Positions 47,369 to 56,207 of a stretch of 64,000 nucleotides of DNA are shown in pieces. The notes beneath the pieces are model-generated. The model was not told the origin of the DNA. It saw only the letters and a program-made list of their open reading frames with translations, and did not search any database. Origin of the DNA: Taibaiella sp. (GTDB taxonomy: Bacteria; Bacteroidota; Bacteroidia; Chitinophagales; Chitinophagaceae). The stretch is taken from positions 186,001 through 250,000 of the forward strand of contig JACDGL010000004.1 of NCBI GenBank assembly GCA_013815385.1, written 5' to 3'. A program made the position numbers and the translations under genes. Numbering within the stretch: position 1 is the stretch's first letter; every line of letters begins with the position of its first letter.

Positions 47369-48469
47369 ATGCGCTATTACCTTATAGCAGGCGAGGCCAG
47401 CGGCGACCTACACGGCAGTAACCTTATAAAGGCGCTGCATGAGCAGGATAAACACGCTGATATACGCTGCTGGGGCGGGGATAGAATGGAGGAAGCAGGA
47501 GCCACACTTGTAAAACACTATCGCGACCTTGCATTTATGGGCTTTGTGGAAGTGCTGGGGCACCTGCGTACTATTATGCGCAATATAGACTTCTGCAAAA
47601 AAGACATACTCGCTTACAAACCAGATGTGCTGGTGCTGATAGACTATCCGGGGTTTAATATGCGCATCGCGGAGTGGGCCAAGCGCCAGGGTATCCGCGT
47701 TGCATACTACATCTCTCCGCAGGTATGGGCATGGAAAGAAGGACGGGTAGCCAATTTAAAACGTGACGTGGATAAAATGCTAGTGATACTCCCCTTTGAG
47801 GTGGATTTTTACCGCAAATGGAATTATGACGTTACCTATGTAGGGCATCCACTGATAGAAGTGGTAAAGGAGGAAAAGGAAAAAACGGAAGGCCTGCCTA
47901 TCTCCGATAAACCCATCATAGCGCTATTGCCCGGCAGCCGTGCGCAGGAGATTAAGGTGAAGCTGCCTGTGATGCTGCAAATGGTAAAGCATTTTCCGGC
48001 CTACCAGTTTGTTATAGCGCAGGCGCAGGCGCAACCTGATAGTTTGTACACCGATATGATAGGCAAAGAGAACGTGTTGCTCCTGAAAAACCAGACGTAT
48101 AGATTGCTGACGCAGTCTAAAGCGGCACTGGTAACCAGCGGCACTGCCACCCTGGAGGCTGCATTGTTTGGCGTACCTGAAGTTGTCTGCTACAAAGGCA
48201 GCCCAGTATCTTACTGGCTGGCATCTAAGCTTATAAAGGTGAAGTACATATCACTTGTAAACCTGATAATGGATAAACCGGTTGTGAAAGAACTGATACA
48301 GCATGAGCTGAATGAGGCCAACCTGAAAGCAGAACTGGAAAAGGTGCTCAATAACGGCGCATACAGGAAGCAATTGCTGGAAGAATACAGTGTGCTATGG
48401 CACAAACTTGGCGATACCCATGCATCACAGACCGCAGCGAAAGAGATAATTACTTTAATGGCGCAGTAG
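47369..48469 (+). CDS. lpxB: Lipid A disaccharide synthase
   Basis: A 366-residue GT19 glycosyltransferase that joins UDP-diacylglucosamine and lipid X to form lipid A disaccharide at the inner membrane. The opening YYLIAGEASGDLHGSNLI is diagnostic, with WGGDRMEEAGA, YYISPQVWAWKEGRV and the donor-site GTATLEAALFGVPEVVCYK. It is co-transcribed with the upstream 96-residue membrane protein and overlaps the tail of the convergent 56-residue gene by 15 bp. Confidence 0.95.
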   Translation: MRYYLIAGEASGDLHGSNLIKALHEQDKHADIRCWGGDRMEEAGATLVKHYRDLAFMGFVEVLGHLRTIMRNIDFCKKDILAYKPDVLVLIDYPGFNMRIAEWAKRQGIRVAYYISPQVWAWKEGRVANLKRDVDKMLVILPFEVDFYRKWNYDVTYVGHPLIEVVKEEKEKTEGLPISDKPIIALLPGSRAQEIKVKLPVMLQMVKHFPAYQFVIAQAQAQPDSLYTDMIGKENVLLLKNQTYRLLTQSKAALVTSGTATLEAALFGVPEVVCYKGSPVSYWLASKLIKVKYISLVNLIMDKPVVKELIQHELNEANLKAELEKVLNNGAYRKQLLEEYSVLWHKLGDTHASQTAAKEIITLMAQ

Positions 48470-48625
48470 GCGGATGATCATTACTATGATGCCTATCAGG
48501 AAGATGAACAGTGAAATACGGTTCATGCCATGCATCATTTTTACATTCACATTCCGCGGCTCGTCTTTGTCTCTTTTACGAATGTAGAAGTAGGTTAATA
48601 TTTGGTTCCATACACCTTTACTCAT
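48455..48625 (-). CDS. Small single-TM protein (56 aa), DUF6728-like
   Basis: A 56-residue protein read directly from the sequence: it starts MSKGVWNQILTYFYIRKRDK and ends with one TM helix, ISLFIFLIGIIVMIIRLLRH. The pattern of a Trp/Tyr-rich N-terminus, KRD, a Met/His/Gly stretch and a single TM matches small conserved proteins of this phylum (I recall DUF6728; unverified). Its 3' end overlaps the end of lpxB by 15 bp on the opposite strand. Confidence 0.7.
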   Translation of the reverse strand: MSKGVWNQILTYFYIRKRDKDEPRNVNVKMMHGMNRISLFIFLIGIIVMIIRLLRH

Positions 48626-48667
48626 GTAATAAAGTTACGGATTTTCGAGAATTTGTGTGGTTCTATA

Positions 48668-48868
48668 TTACTCCTTACTGGCTACCATTTGTATCAGGAA
48701 TGAACCTACCTCATACTTTATCCGGCCGGCTTCATAGGCTTTCGCATGCGTATCATACGCACCTTCCACTTCGCCATCTTTAATAACGAGAAACTTGCCC
48801 GGGTAAAGCTCCTGTAATTCCTTTTTTTTAACCTTGTAGAATTTACTGGCTTTATCTATAGATTTCAT
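48668..48868 (-). CDS. Small cytosolic protein (66 aa)
   Basis: A 66-residue protein, MKSIDKASKFYKVKKKELQE ..., with no signal peptide. The middle, LYPGKFLVIKDGEVEGAYDT, looks like a compact beta-hairpin domain found in short prokaryotic proteins (DUF5678-like, weak). It is upstream of the 56-residue gene on the same strand, with a 42-bp gap. The role is unknown. Confidence 0.65.
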   Translation of the reverse strand: MKSIDKASKFYKVKKKELQELYPGKFLVIKDGEVEGAYDTHAKAYEAGRIKYEVGSFLIQMVASKE

Positions 48869-49058
48869 GTAGGAAATAGATACCTATTATTAAATTAAAT
48901 ATGACGCAAGATAGTAATTACAAATAACATACAATGTGATTTTTATATTATTTGTAATAACTTTTAATTAGCTCTTTCGTTAGAAAACGAATCAATAGTT
49001 CAGAATATTTACAGAATCCAGATGGAGCTTGCATAAAATAAAAATCACTTAAAAAATT

Positions 49059-49481
49059 ATGAAACAACTAACTTTTATCGGGTTGATGCTTATTACGCTC
49101 CCCGCTTTCGCGCAAAAGATGGATGCAGGTAAGGTACCTGCTGCAGTAAAGGAATCATTTACCAGAAATTTTCCCGGCACAACCGCAAAATGGGAATTAG
49201 AGAAGAAAAATTATGAAGCCAACTTTAAAAAGGATAGTCACAACATGTCTGCTACCTTTGACCCGGCAGGGAAATGGATGGAAACAGAGACCAATGTAAC
49301 CATGGCTGCATTACCTTCTGCGGCTAAGGAATACATCAATAAAAACTACTCAGGCAAAAAAATAAAGGAAACTGCCGAAATAAAAAAAGCAGACGGTACT
49401 GTAAATTACGAAGCAGAGATAAATGGCATGGATGTAATATTCGATCAGCAGGGGAAGTTCATTAAGGCCGCTAAGGATTAA
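49059..49481 (+). CDS. Secreted PepSY-like (BLIP-fold) protein
   Basis: A 140-residue exported protein with signal MKQLTFIGLMLITLPAFAQ. Two half-repeats are visible: VPAAVKESFTRNFPGTTAKW ... FDPAGKWMETET and LPSAAKEYINKNYSGKKIKE ... FDQQGKFIKA. This is the PepSY-like/DUF2874 duplication typical of Bacteroidota. Such proteins often sit beside two-component genes, as here: the response regulator follows in 24 bp. It may modulate, or be controlled by, the kinase (inference). Confidence 0.85.
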   Translation: MKQLTFIGLMLITLPAFAQKMDAGKVPAAVKESFTRNFPGTTAKWELEKKNYEANFKKDSHNMSATFDPAGKWMETETNVTMAALPSAAKEYINKNYSGKKIKETAEIKKADGTVNYEAEINGMDVIFDQQGKFIKAAKD

Positions 49482-49505
49482 AACCTCCCGTAGGCAGCAT
49501 ACAAT

Positions 49506-50183
49506 ATGAAAATACTGATAGTAGAGGATGAGCCTTCATTGAACAGGAGCATGGTGGAATACCTGTCATCGCAAGATCATTTGTGCGAAACAGTGATGAC
49601 CTATCATGATGCACTGGATAAATTAGAAGTGTATCAGTATGATTGTATTGTTTTAGATATTACGCTGCCGGACGGCAATGGGATCGATTTATTACAATAC
49701 CTGCGAAAAGAAAATAAGCTTGATGGAGTAATAATCATATCCGCACGTGACCAACTCGATGATAAATTAACAGGTTTAAGGCTTGGTGCAGATGATTATC
49801 TCACCAAGCCTTTTCATCTGGCCGAACTTAGTGTGCGTATATCTGCTATAGTAAGGCGAAAAAATGTTTTGGGCAATAACCAATTACAATTTGAAGAAAT
49901 ACTAATAGATACTGATTCAGGCAACGTAGTGGTAAACGGTGCTCCTCTTGTCTTAACCAGAACTGAGTATAAATTTCTCGTCTACCTCATCATCAACAAA
50001 AACAGGGTATTATCAAAAAACGCAATTGCCGAGTACCTTTGGGGAGACAATATGGACATGGCCGATAACTATGACTTCCTGTATGCGCACATAAAAAACC
50101 TGCGTAAAAAACTTTTATCTGCCGGAGCTGCAGATTATATACACAGCATATATGGCATGGGCTACAAATTCAGCCTGCGATGA
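49506..50183 (+). CDS. OmpR-family response regulator
   Basis: A 225-residue regulator. The receiver shows VEDEPSLN, the phospho-acceptor Asp in YDCIVLDITLPDGNG (about residue 52) and LTKPFHLAEL. The C-terminal winged helix has TRTEYKFLVYLIINKNRVLS and VYAHIKNLRKKL-type recognition helix, ending SIYGMGYKFSLR. Its last 4 bp overlap the start of the histidine kinase gene, so the two are coupled. Confidence 0.94.
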   Translation: MKILIVEDEPSLNRSMVEYLSSQDHLCETVMTYHDALDKLEVYQYDCIVLDITLPDGNGIDLLQYLRKENKLDGVIIISARDQLDDKLTGLRLGADDYLTKPFHLAELSVRISAIVRRKNVLGNNQLQFEEILIDTDSGNVVVNGAPLVLTRTEYKFLVYLIINKNRVLSKNAIAEYLWGDNMDMADNYDFLYAHIKNLRKKLLSAGAADYIHSIYGMGYKFSLR

Positions 50184-51436
50184 AGCTGTTTACAAAATAC
50201 AACCGGCTTACACTCATTGCTACTATCAGCGTATTCATTATAGGCAGCTGTACGTTTTATTTTGTACTTAAGTACATTCTGATCAACGAAATGGATGAAA
50301 GCCTGTACAATGAAAAACAGGAGATCACTTCGTTTTACAGTTCGCATCACACCCTTCCCGATATAATTAATACGAACGAGCAAAAAACTACTTACAATGT
50401 TGCCATAGCAGCCATTCCCTTAAAAGTGTACAACACTGATGTACATTATTTAAGATCGGATGAATGGTCGCGTAAAATGGAGTTTGGCATTCCATCGGGT
50501 GGACAAACCATTAAGGTAACGATCAGCAAACCACTTGAAGAAACAGAAGACCTGCTACAGATAATTATAATTGTTACCATCTGTATGATAGGCCTTATAC
50601 TGCTTACCGGTTTTTTGATAAACAGGGCGGTCATTAACCGGCTCTGGAGACCTTTCCATAATACCATAAGTAAGATAAGAGGATACAAGGTGGAAGAAAT
50701 GCAGGAAATTACGTTGGAACCAACATCGATCGATGAATTTAACCTGCTGAACCGGAACATTGATGAAATGATAAAGCGGGTGCAGAAAGATTTCCAGACA
50801 CTGCGGGAATTTACCAGCTATGCCGCTCACGAAATGCAGACCCCACTTGCAGTGATCCGCACACGACTTGATATGATCATCCAGGACGAACAATTGCTGA
50901 AGAATAATGCTTCACAGTTCGCAGACATTGAAAATTCAGTTCGCAAATTATCTCGGTTATACCAATCCCTGCTATTACTTACTAAGCTGGAGAACCACCA
51001 GTTTGTCCTTAATGAAGATGTTCCTATAACCGATCTAATAAGGAAGAAGGCGGAAGAATATAAAGAACTGGCACTCGCTAAAGGGATAAAAATAAATGTG
51101 AATGTTGAAACCCTAACCATCACATCTCATACTTACCTGGCTGATATTATTATTGGCAACCTGCTTAGTAATGCGATACGCTATAATATCCCTAATGGGG
51201 AAATTGATATAACCCTGTATGGCGACACATTGACGATATCTAATACTTCTGAATTAGCTGAAATAAAGCAAGAAAACCTCTTCAAAAGGTTTTACCGGCA
51301 TGCTGATGTAAAAGAAGATGGCAACGGCTTAGGGTTAGCTATAGTGAAAAGGATCTGTGATGCAGCAGGATGCTCTATCAGTTACCACTATGCCGATGCA
51401 AAGCATTTTTTTACTATTGTGTTCAGCAGCATCTGA
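50180..51436 (+). CDS. Sensor histidine kinase
   Basis: A 418-residue inner-membrane kinase. TM1 is near residues 11-37 (LIATISVFIIGSCTFYFVL), with a periplasmic sensor of about 90 residues and TM2 near residues 125-145 (IIIIVTICMIGLILLTGFLI). The H box is YAAHEMQTPLAVIRTRLDMI, the N box is IIGNLLSNAIRYN, and the G box is GNGLGLAIVKRI; the D/F box is weak. It pairs with the upstream response regulator. The signal is unknown. Confidence 0.93.
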   Translation: MKLFTKYNRLTLIATISVFIIGSCTFYFVLKYILINEMDESLYNEKQEITSFYSSHHTLPDIINTNEQKTTYNVAIAAIPLKVYNTDVHYLRSDEWSRKMEFGIPSGGQTIKVTISKPLEETEDLLQIIIIVTICMIGLILLTGFLINRAVINRLWRPFHNTISKIRGYKVEEMQEITLEPTSIDEFNLLNRNIDEMIKRVQKDFQTLREFTSYAAHEMQTPLAVIRTRLDMIIQDEQLLKNNASQFADIENSVRKLSRLYQSLLLLTKLENHQFVLNEDVPITDLIRKKAEEYKELALAKGIKINVNVETLTITSHTYLADIIIGNLLSNAIRYNIPNGEIDITLYGDTLTISNTSELAEIKQENLFKRFYRHADVKEDGNGLGLAIVKRICDAAGCSISYHYADAKHFFTIVFSSI

Positions 51437-51439
51437 TAT

Positions 51440-52414
51440 TTAGCTTACGGCCAGTTCGCGGTTATACTTCCTGCGATATTCTAAAGGCGACAAGCCGGTT
51501 ATTTTTTTAAATGTTGTCCGGAAAGCCTTACTATCCGAATACCCGATAGAGTACATTACCTCGTTGATGTTACCACGGGTATTCTCCAGGCTTTTCTTTG
51601 CAACTTCTATCTTTACCCTTTGCAGATATTCTACCGGGGTATTGGCTGTTGCCTTTTTAAAGCGCCGCTCAAAATTGCGGCGGCTGATGGAAAACATACT
51701 TGCCAGCTGGTCTACCGATATCTTACCGGTTACATTATTCTCCATAAATAATTGCGCATTCCTGATAGGTTCATCTTCATGGTCTTTCTGCCCCATGAAA
51801 ATAGCAAATGGCGACTGGCTGTAGCGGTCTATATCTATCTCAAAAAGCTTTGCACAAAACACGGCCACTTCCCTACCACAGTTCTTTTCTACCAGGTACA
51901 GTATCAGGTTAAGAAAAGAATAGGCTCCCCCGCTGGTATATATTCCGTTCTCATCGGTTATTATCTTATCTGCTATCAGCTTCACATCAGGGAACATATG
52001 CCGGAAATTATCCGCAGCCATCCAGTGTGTAGTGCAGTTCCTTCCTTTCATCAGCCCGGTGGAGGCCAGCAAAAACGCGCCCACACAAAGGCTGGCTATC
52101 TCAGCACCTCTTTTGTACTCTTCATTTATCCATTGTACAAAGGGTTGGTTCTCCCCTAGCGATGCAGGATTTAATGCCGGTATAATAATCAGGTCGCTAT
52201 GGGTAGTATCGCTGAGGATCACATTGGGGTGTACTGAGAAGAGCCCATCATACAATATTGTATCGGCTGTTATACCAACAAGCTGTATTTTAAATGCAGG
52301 CTGTTTCCCCCTCTGCTCTAAGTAATCGTTAACACCTTTAAAGACTTTGTATGGGCCTATAATACTACTGAGTATTGTATTGCCTTTGGGAACTACAATA
52401 GATACTGTTTTCAT
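51440..52414 (-). CDS. GlxA-family AraC-type transcriptional regulator
   Basis: A 324-residue regulator. The N-terminal domain is DJ-1/PfpI-like (SIVVPKGNTILSSIIGPYKV; SLCVGAFLLASTGLMKGR with the elbow Cys) and the C-terminal part is an AraC helix-turn-helix pair (VDQLASMFSISRRNFERRFK; VMYSIGYSDSKAFRTTFKKI). Members control amino-acid or stress genes. The start at 52414 (MKTVSIVVPKGN) is chosen because it opens the domain. It is convergent with the histidine kinase gene and divergent from the VOC gene. Confidence 0.88.
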   Translation of the reverse strand: MKTVSIVVPKGNTILSSIIGPYKVFKGVNDYLEQRGKQPAFKIQLVGITADTILYDGLFSVHPNVILSDTTHSDLIIIPALNPASLGENQPFVQWINEEYKRGAEIASLCVGAFLLASTGLMKGRNCTTHWMAADNFRHMFPDVKLIADKIITDENGIYTSGGAYSFLNLILYLVEKNCGREVAVFCAKLFEIDIDRYSQSPFAIFMGQKDHEDEPIRNAQLFMENNVTGKISVDQLASMFSISRRNFERRFKKATANTPVEYLQRVKIEVAKKSLENTRGNINEVMYSIGYSDSKAFRTTFKKITGLSPLEYRRKYNRELAVS

Positions 52415-52596
52415 AGCACAATGGTTATTTGTACAAAGTTGCGACAAATTTCTGGCGCAATCAACCCGTACAATTGGCGTATTTACACTGCATTCGGGTC
52501 ATATTTAGATAGTAAGTTTGCTTTACAACAATTAATAAAAGCTTTTTATACTGTCTTTTTAATCAAATTAACTTTAACCTTTAAAAACTAAATAAC

Positions 52597-52980
52597 ATGG
52601 ATGCAAACGCAAATGCGCTAAACTGGTTTGAAATATCTGTAAGTGATATTGCCAGAGCAAAAAAATTCTATGAAACTGTTTTTGGTATCAAAATGGATGA
52701 GACGGAAGCTATGGGTATGAAAATGGCATATTTCCCAATAGAGAACATGAACGGGAAAGTATCGGGTGGGCTGGTGCAGAGTGATATGCACAAACCCAGC
52801 ACTGATGGCGCCAAAATATATCTGAATGGCAACCCTGATCTTTCTAATGCCCTTGGTAAGGTAGAAGCTGCCGGAGGCAAGGTAACTATGCCTAAAACAC
52901 AGATCAGCCCTGAGATTGGCCACATGGCTTTTTTCATTGATTCTGAAGGCAACGGTATGGCTTTGCATTCAAACAATTGA
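52597..52980 (+). CDS. VOC-family (glyoxalase/bleomycin resistance-like) protein
   Basis: A 127-residue protein of the VOC fold: ALNWFEISVSDIARAKKFYE at the start, then MKMAYFPIENMNGKVSGGLV, and a closing KTQISPEIGHMAFFIDSEG with HS at the end. This subgroup, often found near AraC/GlxA regulators and DinB genes, has no proven substrate. Metal ligands are not fully evident. It may be under the divergent GlxA-type regulator (inference). Confidence 0.85.
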   Translation: MDANANALNWFEISVSDIARAKKFYETVFGIKMDETEAMGMKMAYFPIENMNGKVSGGLVQSDMHKPSTDGAKIYLNGNPDLSNALGKVEAAGGKVTMPKTQISPEIGHMAFFIDSEGNGMALHSNN

Positions 52981-53060
52981 TCCCAAAGATCATTTCTACC
53001 GGCAACGGGTGCCTTGTACCCATTGCCGTTTTATTCATTTACCATTTAATCTAATCAACT

Positions 53061-53546
53061 ATGAACGCAACATCTGTATTAAAGATCCAATTCGATCTCC
53101 AGACCCGTCTATTCAGGAATACACTTCTTGATATAGCAGACGAAGAAACAAACGATAAATTTGATGAGGGCATCAATAGTATAAAATGGCTGGCCGGGCA
53201 TTTACTGAATACACGAGTTAGTGGACTGGCAAAAATAGCCGGCGTTCCATCGGACGATAGTTATGTAGCTATGTTCGGAAGAGGGAGCAAATGGGAGAGC
53301 GGAGGAGATTATCCTACTATTGAAACCATTATGGATAAATGGGAGAGCACGTCATCGGCTATATCAGCAGGCTTAGCCGCCCTGCCCGATGAAGTACTGC
53401 AAGCCAAGGCACCAGCCCAGGGACCTATTGCAGACGAAACCATACTCGGCTTATTGTCTTTCCTGATGCACCATGAGGCCTACCATATAGGCCAGCTAGG
53501 CATATTGCGGAAAATGGCAGGCAGGGAAGCCATGTCTTTTGCGTAG
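53061..53546 (+). CDS. DinB-family four-helix protein
   Basis: A 161-residue four-helix bundle of the DinB/YfiT type. The metal-binding His residues are in KWLAGHLLNTR (about residue 51) and HHEAYHIGQLG (about residues 140-145). Some members are thiol-dependent transferases. It lies 80 bp downstream of the VOC gene in the same direction. The substrate is unknown. Confidence 0.85.
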   Translation: MNATSVLKIQFDLQTRLFRNTLLDIADEETNDKFDEGINSIKWLAGHLLNTRVSGLAKIAGVPSDDSYVAMFGRGSKWESGGDYPTIETIMDKWESTSSAISAGLAALPDEVLQAKAPAQGPIADETILGLLSFLMHHEAYHIGQLGILRKMAGREAMSFA

Positions 53547-53702
53547 TAATATATTATTGGGAAGGGATTATTTCCGTTTCATCGGCTATCCTTTCCACTT
53601 CGTACATATTGATTCTTATAAGGGTAAAAAGCTGAGTAGCTTTATATTGTTAATCAGCAGAAAAACCTGATCAAGAGTTTTTATCACGGGGTATAAAATA
53701 AA

Positions 53703-53730
53703 GAAGAGTTCCATTTTTATGGAACTCTTC
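53703..53730. terminator. Hairpin terminator downstream of DinB gene
   Basis: A perfect 12-bp stem (GAAGAGTTCCAT / ATGGAACTCTTC) around TTTT, followed by GCCTTTTT. It can end the plus-strand DinB unit; a second weaker hairpin lies at 53765-53790. Confidence 0.8.
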
Positions 53731-53815
53731 GCCTTTTTGGGTGAGTACACTTTGCCCATATATAATGAGGCTACCATATGCAGCCTCATGAAATGATTAT
53801 ACTAGTTACTGGTAA

Positions 53816-53965
53816 TTAACTTCCTCTTGTTCCTCCTGTCTTTATTGGCTTCTTAGATACATTGGCGCCTTTACCTGGTTTAGCTGCAAATTTACTGCCA
53901 GGCACATTTTTGGCAGCGTTGCCTCCTTTTTTATTATCCTTTTTATTATTCGACAATAGTGACAT
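53816..53965 (-). CDS. Small basic protein (49 aa)
   Basis: A 49-residue protein read directly from the sequence: it begins MSLLSNNKKDNKKGGN and ends KKPIKTGGTRGS. It is rich in Lys, Gly and Asn, lacks hydrophobic segments and is probably disordered. The start (M-x-L-L/F-S-x-x-KK) and the end (TGG-x-RGS) look like a small family seen in related Bacteroidota (recalled, unverified). A nucleic-acid or ribosome role is possible from its charge only. Confidence 0.55.
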   Translation of the reverse strand: MSLLSNNKKDNKKGGNAAKNVPGSKFAAKPGKGANVSKKPIKTGGTRGS

Positions 53966-54042
53966 AATAAGTATAATTAGTTACGACAAATATAACTCAA
54001 TCCTCTTGTTTGCACACCAGTAACAGAAAATTATTTGGCCAT

Positions 54043-54582
54043 TTATGTATGGGCCTGTGCTATATTAACTATAAAGCTGGCGGTTAATGCCTTTAGCGCA
54101 ACCAGGGTATTATTATCTGTAATTACCCCTTGCTTATCTACCTTACTCCTTACACCCCTTATATGCAGTTGGGTATGCTCATCAAATTTTGCCTCTATCG
54201 TTTTCATTACCAGTTGCAATGCTTCGTGCGCTTTTTCTCCAAGCCCTGATGCTGTTATTAAAGCCACCGGCTTCTGAGAAAATACCGTAGTAGCCACACA
54301 CCATTCTATGGCGTTCTTAAAGCTGCCTGGTAGGGTAAAGACATATTCAGGAGTGCATACCAACACACCATCTGCCATTTCTATTTTCTTTCTTAATGCA
54401 GCTACAATAAGAGGTGTATGCTGTTCATCACAATCCGGATCAAAATGGGGCAGCATACCCAGGTCTTCGTATAGCTCCACATCCAGTGTGTCTTTTGCCA
54501 GTGCTGCAATGGCATTAATAAGGTGCAGGTTAGCGCTTTCCTTCCGTATGCTTCCGCATATTGCCAATACTTTGTAAGCCAT
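54043..54582 (-). CDS. NADPH-dependent FMN reductase
   Basis: A 179-residue flavodoxin-like reductase. It starts YKVLAICGSIRKESANLHLI, the FMN phosphate-binding loop; GVLVCTPEYVFTLPGSFKNA is the family's central motif (PEYN-like), with ALITASGLGEKAHEAL after it. It uses NAD(P)H to reduce FMN, quinones or similar compounds. It is a single gene before the MFS unit, both on the minus strand, 108 bp apart. Confidence 0.9.
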   Translation of the reverse strand: MAYKVLAICGSIRKESANLHLINAIAALAKDTLDVELYEDLGMLPHFDPDCDEQHTPLIVAALRKKIEMADGVLVCTPEYVFTLPGSFKNAIEWCVATTVFSQKPVALITASGLGEKAHEALQLVMKTIEAKFDEHTQLHIRGVRSKVDKQGVITDNNTLVALKALTASFIVNIAQAHT

Positions 54583-54690
54583 GCTACCTATCCGTTTGAG
54601 CTATCAAAATTGTGCATTAATATTCATGGTCATTCTAATGATTGTCTATACCCCATTAGCTACAAACAATTACACGCTCCCATACTAGGC

Positions 54691-55935
54691 TTATAATACT
54701 TTCTCTGCCATTTTCTTCTTTACCATCTCACTAACACGATACACCATAAAAACACCTATCACTGAGATGCTTACCATTACATAACCCAGTGTATTATAAT
54801 GCTCCAGCGGGCTGAATTTATCTTTCTGTACTACAATAGCACCAGCTACCGCTGCGGCTATGCCCCCTGCTATCTGCTGAAGTGATGAATTGATACTCAT
54901 AAAAGCGCCACGGTCTTTCATATCAGGAATGCCTGTTGTCAGCGCACCTGATGGTATCATACGGCTCATAATACCCATCATCATAGCCACGTTAAAGATC
55001 ATTACCAGCCATAGCGGCGTTGCAGACAGATTGGTATATAAAAGCACCACTACTATCATCCATACAGAGGCTATAGCAAACAATTTGAACTTATCTATTT
55101 TATCGCTCAGCTTTCCAATAATCGGCATAATGATAAGCGAGCTTACTCCCGATACCATGAAAAGAAAAGGTAATTGCGCCGCGGTGATACGAAGATTGTT
55201 TATCGCAAACGCACTGCCAAACGGCATCATCATAAAACCACCCACAGACAATAGCGCTGTAGCCAGAAAGCCTATGCGGTAGCTGCGGTTGGCAATTGTA
55301 TGCCATAGATGGGAGAGTGCATTACGCTCCTGCTGTACTGCCAGGTGTTTGGTAACGGGTTGCAACTTTACTATTATGAGTATCACAGTAACTAATGCAA
55401 GAGCGGCCACCATGATAAAAGGTGCCTGCCAGCCCCATACATTGGCTATATACAGGCTTATAGGCACACCCAGTACCTGGCTGGCGCCAAACCCTAACTG
55501 CACAAACCCCATCACACGCCCGCGATGATGTATATCGAACAGGTCTGTAATAATGGCCATTGATATAGATCCTATAACACCACCAAACAATCCGGTAACG
55601 ATACGGGCAGCTATCAGCAATGGATAAGTATTGGCCATGCTGCAAAAGAAAGTACCCAATATAAATCCGGTATAGAAAAACAATAGCAATTTTTTCCTGT
55701 CAAAACGATCTGCAAAGCCTGCAGTAAGCAGGCCGGATATGCCTGCACTGAATGCATAGGCTGATACAGCTATGCCGAACTGGGATGGTTTAAGGCTTAG
55801 CGATTTCATGAGCATATCACCAAGTGGCGACATTACCATAAAGTCAAGGATCACCGAGAACTGGGTTACCGCCAATATGAAAATGGCATATTTCTGGTAT
55901 GGAGTAAAAGGTATTTTAGTTGTCGTGTTTTTCAT
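54691..55935 (-). CDS. MFS transporter
   Basis: A 414-residue major facilitator with 12 predicted TM helices. Motif A is GFADRFDRKKLLLFFYTG (loop 2-3) and motif C is replaced by LFGGVIGSISMAIITDL, as in sugar-efflux or drug-exporter types (arabinose-efflux-like). The substrate is unknown. Two genes upstream, a TetR repressor suggests it is an inducible exporter. It is the last gene of a tetR-76 aa-MFS run. Confidence 0.9.
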   Translation of the reverse strand: MKNTTTKIPFTPYQKYAIFILAVTQFSVILDFMVMSPLGDMLMKSLSLKPSQFGIAVSAYAFSAGISGLLTAGFADRFDRKKLLLFFYTGFILGTFFCSMANTYPLLIAARIVTGLFGGVIGSISMAIITDLFDIHHRGRVMGFVQLGFGASQVLGVPISLYIANVWGWQAPFIMVAALALVTVILIIVKLQPVTKHLAVQQERNALSHLWHTIANRSYRIGFLATALLSVGGFMMMPFGSAFAINNLRITAAQLPFLFMVSGVSSLIIMPIIGKLSDKIDKFKLFAIASVWMIVVVLLYTNLSATPLWLVMIFNVAMMMGIMSRMIPSGALTTGIPDMKDRGAFMSINSSLQQIAGGIAAAVAGAIVVQKDKFSPLEHYNTLGYVMVSISVIGVFMVYRVSEMVKKKMAEKVL

Positions 55936-55958
55936 TGATAGTTTTAAAAAATTAAAGT

Positions 55959-56189
55959 TTAGTCCTGTAATTCTTCACATTGGTACCCGCACTTGCTTAC
56001 CAGGTGAATAATTTGTTCCTGTTGCAGCTGTTCAGATACCACCCTTAGTACGCAATCTTCATCGCTTGTATCTACACTCCAGTCTTTTATCAGCGGATGG
56101 GTATCCAGCAAAGAGCTTACGCGGTATTTATCATTTTCAGTTTTGATGTTGGATCTGAAAACCAGTACATGTTCCGGGTTCCTGTTCAT
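55959..56189 (-). CDS. Small HMA-like protein without CXXC
   Basis: A 76-residue protein with the layout of a ferredoxin-like beta-alpha-beta-beta-alpha-beta domain of copper-chaperone size (HVLVFRSNIKTENDKYRVSS ... WSVDTSDEDCVLRVVSEQLQ ... GYQCEELQD). The metal-binding CXXC loop is replaced by SNIKTENDK, so copper transfer is unlikely. It sits 18 bp from the TetR gene and 23 bp from the MFS gene, and may act as a sensor or accessory of the exporter (inference). Confidence 0.7.
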   Translation of the reverse strand: MNRNPEHVLVFRSNIKTENDKYRVSSLLDTHPLIKDWSVDTSDEDCVLRVVSEQLQQEQIIHLVSKCGYQCEELQD

Positions 56190-56207
56190 AGTGTATGTTT
56201 ATCAGTG

